Below are positions 16,796-25,314 of a stretch of 64,000 nt of DNA, piece by piece (position 1 is the first letter of the stretch; each line of letters starts with the position of its first letter). The translations under genes and the position numbers were made by a program. The notes beneath the pieces were generated by a model. That model had not been told where the DNA came from, did not search any database, and worked only from the letters and a program-made list of their open reading frames with translations. The stretch covers positions 372,001 to 436,000 of the forward strand of contig CAXXLS010000017.1 of the NCBI GenBank assembly GCA_963677135.2. The letters run 5' to 3'. This DNA comes from Seleniibacterium sp963677135 (lineage in GTDB: Bacteria > Desulfobacterota > Desulfuromonadia > Desulfuromonadales > Geopsychrobacteraceae).

Positions 16796-18071
16796 TGTCA
16801 TACTGATGGTGTCCGCCGTTGTTCTGGTGCCTTATTACCTGCTTCGCGGGCTCCGCTACGGCAAGAGCCGGCGCGGTATCAGAGAGCGGCTCGGCTATTT
16901 TACCCAGGATCAGCTGAAAAAATTCCAATCGCATCAGGTGATCTGGCTGCATGCTGTTTCCGTGGGAGAAACCCGCGCAGCAATGCCTCTGATTCGCCGG
17001 TTGCGCCGCGAATATCCCGACTATTTTCTGCTCATCAGCAATGTTACCGAAACCGGCCATGCCATCGCTGCGGATATCAGGGAACTCGACGACTGTATTT
17101 TTTTCCCTTTTGATTTTTCCTGGGCCGCCCGCCGGGCTCTGAAAGCGGTATCCCCCGAGCTGGTAGCCATTGTGGAAACCGAGATCTGGCCCAATTTCAC
17201 CCGGCAGGCCAGGCTCTTGGATATCCCCCTGGTTCTGGTTAACGGTCGGATATCCGATCGCTCCTTTCCGCGCTACCGTTTCGCCCGCATCCTGTTTCGA
17301 CCGATCCTGGACTGTTTCTCAGCGTTCTGCATGCAGTCCCAGGTCGATACGGAACGTATTATCGCGATCGGCGCATCATCCGATCGCGTCGAAAATACCG
17401 GGAATCTAAAGTTCGATCACGAGTTCAGAGATATTTCCGAACACGAGGTTGCCGAGAGAAAAAATCAGTATCGCCTGCCCTTGAATACAGCCATTATTGT
17501 CGCCGGCAGCACTCATGACGGCGAGGAGCAGGTGATTCTCGATACGTTTAGCCGGGTTTCCCGGCAGAGCGATCAGGAGATCAGGCTGGTGATCATTCCC
17601 CGGCATCCGGAAAGAAAAAGAGATGTGCAGGCCATGTTTAAAAATCTCGCTTTGCAGCCCCGCTTTCGGAGTGAATTAAACGACACGGCCCCGGTCTTGA
17701 GTGAGGATGAGGTTCTGGTCGTTGATACCCTTGGCGAGGTCTTGAATCTTTACAGTGTCGCCGACCTTGTTTTCGTCGGCGGAAGTCTGGTTCCCGTAGG
17801 CGGGCATAATCTGCTTGAGGCCTCTCTGCTCAGTAAACCGGTTGTTTTCGGACCCCATGTTCATAATTTCAAGGAGATTTCCAAAAAACTGATTCGGGCC
17901 GGAGCAGGCATCAAAATTGAAAACGCTGCAGAACTCGCGAGCATTTTCACTCTGCTGCTGAACGATCAGGTTCGTCGTAAGGCCATGGGGGAGGCAGGCC
18001 GCGCGCTGATTGCGGAAAATGTCGGTGCCACCGAGAGAACCCTGAAACAGATCAACAGGCTGCTGCCTTGA
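16776..18071 (+). CDS. waaA: 3-deoxy-D-manno-octulosonic acid (Kdo) transferase
   Basis: A 431-residue GT30 enzyme that transfers Kdo from CMP-Kdo to lipid IVA. It has an N-terminal membrane anchor (about residues 5-23), followed by RGIRERLGYF and the active-site block LHAVSVGETRAAMPLI with Glu65 as the expected base. IVETEIWPNF and NGRISDRSF are diagnostic, and the C-terminal donor-binding part contains VFVGGSLVPVGGHNLLEA. The length is normal. It overlaps the DUF374 gene upstream and the lpxK start downstream. Confidence 0.97.
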   Translation: MVYLLYNVILMVSAVVLVPYYLLRGLRYGKSRRGIRERLGYFTQDQLKKFQSHQVIWLHAVSVGETRAAMPLIRRLRREYPDYFLLISNVTETGHAIAADIRELDDCIFFPFDFSWAARRALKAVSPELVAIVETEIWPNFTRQARLLDIPLVLVNGRISDRSFPRYRFARILFRPILDCFSAFCMQSQVDTERIIAIGASSDRVENTGNLKFDHEFRDISEHEVAERKNQYRLPLNTAIIVAGSTHDGEEQVILDTFSRVSRQSDQEIRLVIIPRHPERKRDVQAMFKNLALQPRFRSELNDTAPVLSEDEVLVVDTLGEVLNLYSVADLVFVGGSLVPVGGHNLLEASLLSKPVVFGPHVHNFKEISKKLIRAGAGIKIENAAELASIFTLLLNDQVRRKAMGEAGRALIAENVGATERTLKQINRLLP

Positions 18072-19147
18072 AGTGGTTTGCTCTGGCAGAGCTGCACCGT
18101 CGGCTGGTTGCCGTAGGCCCGCAAAACCGTTGGGAAAAATTCCTTTTTTACCTCCTGGTTCCTCTTTCCATGGCCTATGGCAGTGTTTTATGGCTGCGCA
18201 ACCGACTCTATGATGCGGGATTGCTGCCTATTGCGACGGCAGATATTCCGGTTGTCTCGGTCGGCAATATGGCTGCCGGTGGCACCGGGAAGACACCGGT
18301 GGTTGACTGGCTCGCAAAACAGCTGGCTAGACAGGGTATTCGAGCGGCCATATTAAGCAGGGGTTATGGTGGCTCTTTTACCGGGAAGGCTGGTATCGTC
18401 GCTGATGGGCAGGCCCTGAAACTCTCCGCCCGGGAGGCAGGCGACGAGCCGTACCTGCTGGCCCTGAGAAATCCATCCGTTCCGGTTGTTATCGCCCGCA
18501 AACGGCGGGAGGGCATCCGGCTGATTGAAAAACAGTTTCATGTCGATCTGGTGATCCTGGACGATGCTTTTCAACATCGTGCCGTAGCAAGAAACCTCGA
18601 TATCGTTCTGCTTGATGCGAGCAGGCCGTTCGGCAATGGTCTGCCGCTGCCCGCAGGTTCGTTGAGGGAGTTTTCGGGTGGCATTAAACGTGCTGACATT
18701 GCCGTGATGACCAGGGCCAACCAGGCCGGTCCTGACGTCTTCGTAGGCCTGCCTGCTTTTTATGCGACTTATCATCTGGCCGACCGGGCGATCGCCCTGA
18801 ACGGTCAGGCTGTTTCGTTGCAGGACCTTCGGGAACAGAAGGTGGTCGCGTTTGCCGGGATCGCGCACCCGGACAGTTTTTTTCGCCAGTTGGAATCTCG
18901 GGGGATCTCCTTGGCTGAAGCCATAAGTCTTCCTGATCATGTCTGTTTTGAAGGGGAAATTATCGAAGAACTGAAACGAAAGGCAGCGGCTGCTGACTGT
19001 TTGATTACGACCGAGAAAGATGCCGTCAAGCTGGCGGTTGATCTCTTTGCAGTTCCATGCTATCAGGTTCCTCTGGAATTGGTGATAACCAGAGAAGAAG
19101 AGTTCATTCTTCTTGTTAACCAACACGTGAAAAGGGGTGTTTCATGA
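18068..19147 (+). CDS. lpxK: Tetraacyldisaccharide 4'-kinase
   Basis: A 359-residue membrane-associated P-loop kinase that phosphorylates the lipid A disaccharide at the 4' position. The P-loop is at about residues 67-78 (NMAAGGTGKTPV), preceded by the LpxK hallmark PVVSVGN. Further family motifs are ILSRGYG, DAFQHRAVARNLDIVLLD and CLITTEKDAVKL. The most plausible start is a TTG that overlaps the waaA stop (TTGA), since the domain begins immediately (MKWFALAELHRRLV). The 3' end overlaps the next small gene by four bases (ATGA). Confidence 0.96.
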   Translation: MKWFALAELHRRLVAVGPQNRWEKFLFYLLVPLSMAYGSVLWLRNRLYDAGLLPIATADIPVVSVGNMAAGGTGKTPVVDWLAKQLARQGIRAAILSRGYGGSFTGKAGIVADGQALKLSAREAGDEPYLLALRNPSVPVVIARKRREGIRLIEKQFHVDLVILDDAFQHRAVARNLDIVLLDASRPFGNGLPLPAGSLREFSGGIKRADIAVMTRANQAGPDVFVGLPAFYATYHLADRAIALNGQAVSLQDLREQKVVAFAGIAHPDSFFRQLESRGISLAEAISLPDHVCFEGEIIEELKRKAAAADCLITTEKDAVKLAVDLFAVPCYQVPLELVITREEEFILLVNQHVKRGVS

Positions 19148-19320
19148 CAATCAAACCGGAACTGCTTGATATCCTGGCGTGCCCGAAATGCAAAGGCCCT
19201 GTTGTCATTGATGGGCCGCCAGATTCCCTGTCCTGCTCACAGTGCTCTCTGCGTTTTCCCGTCCGGGACGGTATTCCCGTCATGCTCATCGATGAAGCCG
19301 AAAACCTTGCAGAAAATTGA
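19144..19320 (+). CDS. Trm112/UPF0434 (YcaR-like) small zinc-ribbon protein
   Basis: A 58-residue protein. The start ATG overlaps the lpxK stop (ATGA). It begins MTIKPELLDILACPKCKGPV, with Cys13-x2-Cys16 and a second pair Cys31-x2-Cys34 (LSCSQCSLRF), then RDGIPVMLIDEA. This is the UPF0434/Trm112 family pattern. In enterobacteria the homologous ycaR gene also directly follows lpxK, so the neighbourhood supports the call. Its biochemical role is unknown; eukaryotic and archaeal Trm112 proteins activate methyltransferases. Confidence 0.92.
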   Translation: MTIKPELLDILACPKCKGPVVIDGPPDSLSCSQCSLRFPVRDGIPVMLIDEAENLAEN

Positions 19321-20233
19321 TATCAGAGGACGACGGATTCTTATTTTAAGTGATGGCAAACCCGGCCATTACAATCAGGCGATAGCGTTTGCCAGACTTC
19401 TCGACTGCGATTTTGACGTTATTGACATCGCATTCCGGACTCGTTTTGCAAAAATCTGCAGTTACCTGTTTGCATGGTTTGGCGTTTATACTCCGCGCCT
19501 GTTGACGGTGGATGATGCTACCGGGTGCTACGCAGCAGTTGTTTCGGCCGGTTCCGGCACCTACTACGGCAACCGTTGTCTGGCAGCGGCTCTGCAGTGC
19601 TCTTCCGTCGCGATCATGATGCCCCGGGGATACCCTCTGACATTTGATCTGATCGTGGCCCAGCGGCATGATGAGCCGCCAGAAAAAGACAACATCCTGA
19701 CAATTCCTGCGAATTTAAGCTATATAGAGCCGAAGGGGCTGGTGACGACGGAACCCGGCTGCCGATACGTTTCTTTCATTATTGGTGGCAACAGCAGCCA
19801 TTTCCAGTTTGACGAGACATATCTCGAGCAGCAGGTGCGAAGAATTTTCGACCTTTTCCCGGAACATCGCTTCTGGTTAACCACCTCGAGGCGAACGCCG
19901 GAAGCTGTCGAGCGCATGTTGAAAAAGTTTACTTTTGATCGGGCTGTTTTTTATTCGGAGGAACAGGTCAACCCGATTCCTGACTTTCTTAAATACAGCG
20001 AATATGTTTTTGTCACGGCCGATTCGAGCTCGATGATCAGTGAAGCGGTCAGCTATGGTGATTCTTCCATCGAAATTTTGCCGCCGCATGACCAGTTCGA
20101 CCCGCACAATAAATTCGGTCGGCTCATCAAGACGTTGGCGGATGACGGGTGCCTTCATGTCTTTCGGGGCTCCGTTGACTGCAGGAATGAGAAGATTAAT
20201 CTCGGCAAAATTCTGAAAGCGCATTTGAATTGA
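19292..20233 (+). CDS. ELM1/GtrOC1-like putative nucleoside-diphosphate-sugar epimerase or glycosyltransferase
   Basis: A 313-residue protein beginning inside the preceding gene (29-base overlap) at the ATG of MKPKTLQKI. The early motif ILILSDGKPGHYNQAIAFA and the segments VVSAGSGTYYGN, FIIGGNSSHFQFD and FVTADSSSMISEAVSYG are characteristic of the mitochondrial-fission-ELM1 family (DUF1022). In bacteria these proteins are found beside LPS genes and look like GT-B fold glycosyltransferases. The exact activity is not established. The position between lpxK and the glycosyltransferase cluster suggests a role in LPS core or surface glycan synthesis. Confidence 0.85.
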   Translation: MKPKTLQKIDIRGRRILILSDGKPGHYNQAIAFARLLDCDFDVIDIAFRTRFAKICSYLFAWFGVYTPRLLTVDDATGCYAAVVSAGSGTYYGNRCLAAALQCSSVAIMMPRGYPLTFDLIVAQRHDEPPEKDNILTIPANLSYIEPKGLVTTEPGCRYVSFIIGGNSSHFQFDETYLEQQVRRIFDLFPEHRFWLTTSRRTPEAVERMLKKFTFDRAVFYSEEQVNPIPDFLKYSEYVFVTADSSSMISEAVSYGDSSIEILPPHDQFDPHNKFGRLIKTLADDGCLHVFRGSVDCRNEKINLGKILKAHLN

Positions 20234-20252
20234 AGGCGTTTCGATAAAGCAC

Positions 20253-21374
20253 ATGAAAATTTTACAGGTTACCGCGGGGTTGGAGCAGGGCGGTGTCGAA
20301 CGCGGCACCGTTGAAATGGCCGCCTATACGATTTCCCAAGGCGCAGAAAGCCTTGTCGCTTCCCAGGGAGGGCGTATGGTGGACGAGCTGATGAGGATAG
20401 GTGCCCGCCACATCACTTTGCCTCTGGCCAGACGGAATCCCTTTGCCATTCTCTACTGTGCCTGGCGCTTAAAAAAAATATTGCAATCGGAAACCATCGA
20501 CCTCGTCCATGCCCGGTCAAGAGCTCCAGCTTGGGCGGCTTTTCTGGCCTGCCGCTGGACAGGGACTCCCTTTTTGACCACTTTTCACGGGACCCATAAA
20601 ATTCAGAACAGACTGAAAAAATGGTATAACAGTTCCATGGTCAGAGGGCAGCGGGTGATCGCCATCAGTGAATTTATTCGCGATCATATTATTCAAAATT
20701 ATCAGATCGACAGCTCTGTGATCGATATCGCTCCACGGGGGTTCGATCCGCAGCGATTCGATCCCGGAGAATTCTCACCGGAACAGAACCTGTCCCTGAG
20801 GAAAGAGCTGGGCTGCTCCGCCGATGAGACTCTCATTGCTCTGCCCGGTCGCCTGACCCGCTGGAAAGGGCAGACCGTTTTCATCGATGCTCTTGGCAGA
20901 ATTAAGGATCTGCAGTGGAAAGCCCTGTTGATCGGCGGTCCCGGGAAAAAACTTGGGTATCTTGACGAACTTAAAAGGCGGGCCGCTGATAATGGGATCG
21001 CAGACCGGGTCCTGTTCTGTGGTAACCAGCATACCATCGCCCCATACTACGCAATCGCCGACCTCGTCGTTTCAGCATCGATTGAACCAGAGGCCTTTGG
21101 CAGGGTTGCCGTTGAAGGGCAGGCCATGGCAAAGCCCGTTATCGCATCGGCCCATGGGGGGGCTCTTGAAACAGTAAGGGACGGAGAGACCGGTTGGCTC
21201 TTCGCAAGTGGCGATCCCGGTGATCTCGCGGATCATCTGCGTTATGCCCTGTCCGGTTCAGTTGACCTGGTCGGAATGGGACAGAAAGCCCGGGAATGGG
21301 TTCTGGCCAATTTTACCACCGACCGGATGTGCCAGGCGGAATGGGCCGGATACCTCAAAATCTTGGGGCAATAG
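20253..21374 (+). CDS. Glycosyltransferase family 4 (GT-B) protein
   Basis: A 373-residue retaining glycosyltransferase. The N-terminal lobe starts MKILQVTAGLEQGGVERGT, the glycine-rich acceptor-site pattern of GT4 enzymes. The C-terminal lobe has ALPGRLTRWKGQTVFIDAL and the donor-binding E-x7-E element in EPEAFGRVAVEGQAMAKPVI. The context (LPS core genes upstream, polysaccharide genes downstream) suggests it adds a sugar to LPS core or a surface polymer at the cytoplasmic face of the inner membrane. The sugar specificity cannot be predicted. Confidence 0.92.
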   Translation: MKILQVTAGLEQGGVERGTVEMAAYTISQGAESLVASQGGRMVDELMRIGARHITLPLARRNPFAILYCAWRLKKILQSETIDLVHARSRAPAWAAFLACRWTGTPFLTTFHGTHKIQNRLKKWYNSSMVRGQRVIAISEFIRDHIIQNYQIDSSVIDIAPRGFDPQRFDPGEFSPEQNLSLRKELGCSADETLIALPGRLTRWKGQTVFIDALGRIKDLQWKALLIGGPGKKLGYLDELKRRAADNGIADRVLFCGNQHTIAPYYAIADLVVSASIEPEAFGRVAVEGQAMAKPVIASAHGGALETVRDGETGWLFASGDPGDLADHLRYALSGSVDLVGMGQKAREWVLANFTTDRMCQAEWAGYLKILGQ

Positions 21375-21441
21375 AGAGTTTTTGAATTTTGCACCGACAC
21401 ATGTTTACAGCAGAATATCTCTGTCAGACAGGAGCGTCTTC

Positions 21442-22485
21442 ATGAGGATTTTACATATTGCCTATCAGCAGTTGCGTCGCTACGGCAAGACCCGGGTCAG
21501 CTGGGCCCAGAAGCTGACTCATGGCCTGATTAAAAATGACCATTTTGTCCAGTTGTTCAGCGATCGCGACGTCGCTGCCTTTGAGGCGCCTTTCGGTATT
21601 CGCGATCTGGGAAAAGGCAAGGCGAACAAGCGGTTGCTGGAAACCGTGGCCGCTTTTGATCCAGATCTGATTATTGCGGGCCATTGCGATATCATCAGCA
21701 ATGAAACCCTGCGGGAGGTGAAACAGGCAAAACCGGGAATCACAATCGTGCATTGCAACAATGATCCTCTGTTCGTTCCGGAAAATGTTGCTAAAATCAG
21801 ACATCGTGCTGAAATTGTCGATGCCATTTTTGTCTCGACCGGCCGCCGGGAACTGGAGATGTTCAAAGACACCAACCCGCGTCTTTATCATATGCCTAAC
21901 CCGGTCGATCCCGCTGTTGAGAACCTGGATAACTCCATCCGTTCCGACCTGTCTATCGACCTTCTGTTTTGCAGCAACAGTGATGATTACACAAAGCGTC
22001 TTGACATGGTAAAAAATCTCAAAGACAGGCTGGACGGGGAAATGAATTTCAAAACCTATGGCAGTTTTGGAGAACCTCCGGTCTGGGGGCGCGATTATGA
22101 CAGGGCTCTTGCCGAAACCAGGATGGGACTCAACCTGAATCGTCAGGAAGGGTACTACTGGTATTCCTCAGCGCGCATGGCACAGCTTGGCGGCAACGGC
22201 ATCCTGCAGTTTACTCATAGCAGTCCCCGGTTTGATGAACTGTTCCCGGAAGAATCGATCGTTTACTTTGATAGTGGAGACGATCTTCTTGAAAAAATCC
22301 GTGCTTTTCATCACGATGATGAAAAGCGGCGGGCCTGGGCGGCGAATGCTCGGAATTTCTTTCATGAGCAGATAAACAATACCCTGTATGCTCAATATAT
22401 TGTCGAGGCTTCCTTGCAGATTCCTTTCAGCCATGACTATGTCTGGGCCCGCGACATCAATCTGGACGGTACGATCAAGTCATGA
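21442..22485 (+). CDS. CgeB/DUF3880-like glycosyltransferase
   Basis: A 347-residue protein starting at the ATG of MRILHIAYQQLRRYG, which has a GGAG site. An open upstream frame is a shadow of the previous gene. It shows a CgeB-like layout: an N-terminal domain with DPDLIIAGHCDIISNETL and IVHCNNDPLFVPEN, then a C-terminal domain with ALAETRMGLNLNRQEGYYWY. The final part (QLGGNGILQFTHSSPRFDEL, FPEESIVYFDSGDDLLEKI) is typical of the Glyco_trans_1_2 domain that binds the nucleotide sugar. It ends four bases into the YrbL-like gene, so translation is coupled. Sugar and acceptor are unknown. Confidence 0.85.
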   Translation: MRILHIAYQQLRRYGKTRVSWAQKLTHGLIKNDHFVQLFSDRDVAAFEAPFGIRDLGKGKANKRLLETVAAFDPDLIIAGHCDIISNETLREVKQAKPGITIVHCNNDPLFVPENVAKIRHRAEIVDAIFVSTGRRELEMFKDTNPRLYHMPNPVDPAVENLDNSIRSDLSIDLLFCSNSDDYTKRLDMVKNLKDRLDGEMNFKTYGSFGEPPVWGRDYDRALAETRMGLNLNRQEGYYWYSSARMAQLGGNGILQFTHSSPRFDELFPEESIVYFDSGDDLLEKIRAFHHDDEKRRAWAANARNFFHEQINNTLYAQYIVEASLQIPFSHDYVWARDINLDGTIKS

Positions 22486-23168
22486 TTTCCCTCGCAAACG
22501 AACAACCTTTTGCCCGAGGGGGCAACCGTCTTTGCTTTGTTCACCCGGACGATCCGTCCCGCTGTATCAAGGTCCGTAGGCCTGATTTCACCCTTGAAGA
22601 CTGCCGGCGAAAAAAAGGGTTTCCCAAGAACTTGAGGAGATTGTCGGCATTCGACGATAACCTTGAAGAATTTAAGGTTGTTCAAAGTTTGGAGCGGCAA
22701 AAAGGAGAGGTGATTTTTTCACATATTTACAGGTGTTTCGGTTTTGTTGAGACGGATTTGGGAAAAGGTTTAGTGACTGAGTTGGTCAGGGATGAAGACG
22801 GGCGGATTTCTCTCTCTCTAAAGCAGTATATTTGGGAATATGGTTACAATAAAGCCTGCCAGGCTGCGGTGAGAGACCTGTCTTTGTTCTGGAAACAGCA
22901 TCTGGTCCCGTCTCGTGATCTGCTTACTCACAATGTTTTGGTGCAGCAGGGCGCAAACGGTGAAATAATCAGGCTGGTTGTGATTGATGGGCTTGGTTCC
23001 CCTCATCCGCTTCCATTCGATCTTTTCCCCGGATTTTATCGCCTTCGATATGTGTCCAAAAAAGTGAATCGCTTTAACGGTCGGATTGCTGAATTTGTCG
23101 ACAAGTGTCGGCAGGGAAAGCAGCCGAGTCCACTTGGTATGCTGTTTCACAGAGATTCGGACTCCTGA
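22482..23168 (+). CDS. YrbL-type (PhoP-regulated) kinase-like protein
   Basis: A 228-residue protein of the YrbL family, a protein-kinase-like fold. An N-terminal lobe (PFARGGNRLCFVHPDDPSRC, then IKVRR) contains the likely ATP-binding lysine. The later block RDLLTHNVLVQQ, with D-x4-N spacing, and VVIDGLGSP correspond to a catalytic loop and metal-binding Asp. It sits between glycosyltransferases with a four-base overlap, so it probably phosphorylates a sugar of the LPS core or capsule, much as WaaP/WaaY kinases do. That role is inferred from context and fold. In E. coli, YrbL is known only as a PhoP/BasR-regulated gene. Confidence 0.82.
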   Translation: MISLANEQPFARGGNRLCFVHPDDPSRCIKVRRPDFTLEDCRRKKGFPKNLRRLSAFDDNLEEFKVVQSLERQKGEVIFSHIYRCFGFVETDLGKGLVTELVRDEDGRISLSLKQYIWEYGYNKACQAAVRDLSLFWKQHLVPSRDLLTHNVLVQQGANGEIIRLVVIDGLGSPHPLPFDLFPGFYRLRYVSKKVNRFNGRIAEFVDKCRQGKQPSPLGMLFHRDSDS

Positions 23169-23184
23169 GAGGGGAGGGGATTTT

Positions 23185-24240
23185 ATGAGGATAATGCAGA
23201 TATTGCTGTCGCAATCCGAGGCTGGTGCTGAGACCTATTTTGAAAAGGTTGCCGCTGCATTAGCAGCGGACACATCCATTGAGCAGCGGCTTGTTATCGA
23301 AGCTTTGCCTTCTCGGGAAAAGCGTCTCACCAAGGCCGGGGTCGATTATCGTACTTTGCCGATGGATACCTTCGGTAAGACCTTTCTTTATAACCGGCTG
23401 TTGAAAAAAGCTGTAAAAGAGTTTCACCCGGACCTGATCGTGACCTGGGTGAATAGGGCGTCACGAAAATGCCCGAAGACGAATGCTGTCGTCGTAGGTC
23501 GGTTAGGTGGTTATTATGATATAGCCAATTATAGAAAATGCCATCATCTGATCGTGAATACCCCGGATCTGGTCAGGCATGTTGTTGAGAGCGGCTGGAC
23601 GGAGTCTGCTGTCAGTATGATCTCCAATTTCGGTGAACTGCCGGCCGCCCTTGAGAATCCGGAACCTTTACCTGAGATACCGAAGGATCACAAGGTTCTG
23701 TTGACTCTTGGCCGACTTCACCAGAAAAAGGCTCATGATATCCTGATTCGAGCCCTTGTCAAGGTTCCGGACACGAGTCTGCTGATTGCAGGGACCGGTG
23801 ACCTGGCTGAAAGCCTCAGGTCCCTGGCGACTGATTTGGGCATTGCGGACCGGGTTTATTTTTTGGGCTTGAGGAAGGATATTCAAGGACTCTTTGCCAG
23901 GGCAGATATCTGCGTATTCCCTTCCCGATTCGAACCTCTCGGGAACGTCATCCTGGAGGCCTGGGCAACCCGGACACCGGTTATCGCCGCAGCCAGTCAA
24001 GGTCCATCCTGGCTCATCCAGGATGGTGTAAACGGCCTGCTTTTCGAGATTGATAATGTGGAACAGTGTGCTGTTCAGATACAGCGTCTCCTGAATGACC
24101 CCATGTTGCAGGACCGTTTGAAAACGAAAGGGTATGAAACTTTTATCAGCAGGTTTTCAATGGATGTCATTATGAAAGAATACAAGGCTCTCTTTTCTGA
24201 CCTGATATTGAAAAAACGTGATGACAGAATAACGGAATAA
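23185..24240 (+). CDS. Glycosyltransferase family 4 protein (first of a tandem pair)
   Basis: A 351-residue GT-B glycosyltransferase, started at the ATG of MRIMQILLSQSEAGAETYFE behind a GGGGAGGGG ribosome site. The N-terminal lobe contains VTWVNRASRKCPK. The donor-binding lobe contains LLTLGRLHQKKAHDILIRAL and the E-x7-E element RFEPLGNVILEAWATRTPVI. Its paralogue follows directly (shared TW-x-NRAS, the GRLH-x-KKA/NKG-x-DILL block and ASQGP-x-IQDGV/IEDGV), suggesting a tandem duplication. The likely role is consecutive sugar additions to LPS core or O-chain. The specificity is unknown. Confidence 0.93.
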   Translation: MRIMQILLSQSEAGAETYFEKVAAALAADTSIEQRLVIEALPSREKRLTKAGVDYRTLPMDTFGKTFLYNRLLKKAVKEFHPDLIVTWVNRASRKCPKTNAVVVGRLGGYYDIANYRKCHHLIVNTPDLVRHVVESGWTESAVSMISNFGELPAALENPEPLPEIPKDHKVLLTLGRLHQKKAHDILIRALVKVPDTSLLIAGTGDLAESLRSLATDLGIADRVYFLGLRKDIQGLFARADICVFPSRFEPLGNVILEAWATRTPVIAAASQGPSWLIQDGVNGLLFEIDNVEQCAVQIQRLLNDPMLQDRLKTKGYETFISRFSMDVIMKEYKALFSDLILKKRDDRITE

Positions 24241-24245
24241 TAAAC

Positions 24246-25280
24246 GTGACAGATAAAATCAAAGTTGCCCAAGTGTTGGCCGGTGCCGCTCAGGGAGGGG
24301 CCGAAAACTTTTTTGTTCGCCTGGTTCAAGGTCTCCATGATAGCGGCAAGATTGACCAGAAGGCCTTTCTGCGCCATCATCAGCACCGTCTTGACGCCCT
24401 TTCCAGCAACGGCATAGGCGTCGAGGGGTTCCGTTTCGGCACTGCGCTGAACTTTCTTGACCGAAACAAATATCACCGGGCTCTGCAGGAATATGGGCCT
24501 GATATCGTTATGACGTGGATGAACCGCGCCAGCGGCCTGACCCGGCGAGGAGCATACAAACTGGTATGCCGCCTGGGACATTATTATAATCTCAAATATT
24601 ATCGGCATGCCGATTACTGGGTTGGTATTTCAAAGGGGATTTGTGATCACCTGGTACGAGGAGGGATGCCTGCTGACCGGGTTTTTCATATCCCCAATTT
24701 TGCCGACGAGACACCGGTTCAACCATTACGGCGTGACAGTTTTGATACACCTCCGAGTGTTCCATTGATCCTCGCCGCGGGTCGGCTCCATGTCAACAAG
24801 GGATTTGATATTTTGCTGAAAGCTTTGGTTGATATCCCCGATGCTATTTTATGGCTTGCCGGTTCCGGTCCTGAAGAACAGGCCCTCAAAAAATTATGCG
24901 TCGATTTGAACCTGAATGGCCGGGTTCGGTTTTTGGGGTGGCGCAATGATGTCACGGCCTTGATGAAGACCGCCGATCTTTTTGTCTGTCCCTCGCGACA
25001 TGAAGGCCTTGGCTCCATTGTCATGGAATCATGGGCTCACGGTTGTCCCATCATTGCAACCGCATCGCAAGGGCCAGGGGAAGTCATTGAAGATGGTGTC
25101 ACTGGATTGCTGACTCCTGTGGATGATGTGGCGTCGCTCTCCGCCGCCATCAAGAAGATCCTCAACAAAGGGCAGCTGCGCAGGGCTCTTGTTGAAAACG
25201 GGCTCAACGGCTATCGGATCAGTTACAGTCAGAAGGTCATTGTCAAGCAATACGAAGATCTGTACGAGTCACTTATGTAA
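24246..25280 (+). CDS. Glycosyltransferase family 4 protein (second of a tandem pair)
   Basis: A 344-residue GT-B enzyme with a GTG start. It begins VTDKIKVAQVLAGAAQGGAE, contains VMTWMNRASGLTRRG, and its C-terminal lobe has LAAGRLHVNKGFDILLKALV. The donor-binding element is RHEGLGSIVMESWAHGCPII. It is clearly paralogous to the gene just upstream, five bases away. GC content is still moderate here; the AT-rich stretch begins in the next gene. It probably acts in the same glycan chain as its paralogue. Confidence 0.93.
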   Translation: MTDKIKVAQVLAGAAQGGAENFFVRLVQGLHDSGKIDQKAFLRHHQHRLDALSSNGIGVEGFRFGTALNFLDRNKYHRALQEYGPDIVMTWMNRASGLTRRGAYKLVCRLGHYYNLKYYRHADYWVGISKGICDHLVRGGMPADRVFHIPNFADETPVQPLRRDSFDTPPSVPLILAAGRLHVNKGFDILLKALVDIPDAILWLAGSGPEEQALKKLCVDLNLNGRVRFLGWRNDVTALMKTADLFVCPSRHEGLGSIVMESWAHGCPIIATASQGPGEVIEDGVTGLLTPVDDVASLSAAIKKILNKGQLRRALVENGLNGYRISYSQKVIVKQYEDLYESLM

Positions 25281-25314
25281 AAGTGAGCTCTCGCGTTAGT
25301 GGTATGGATAAGAG

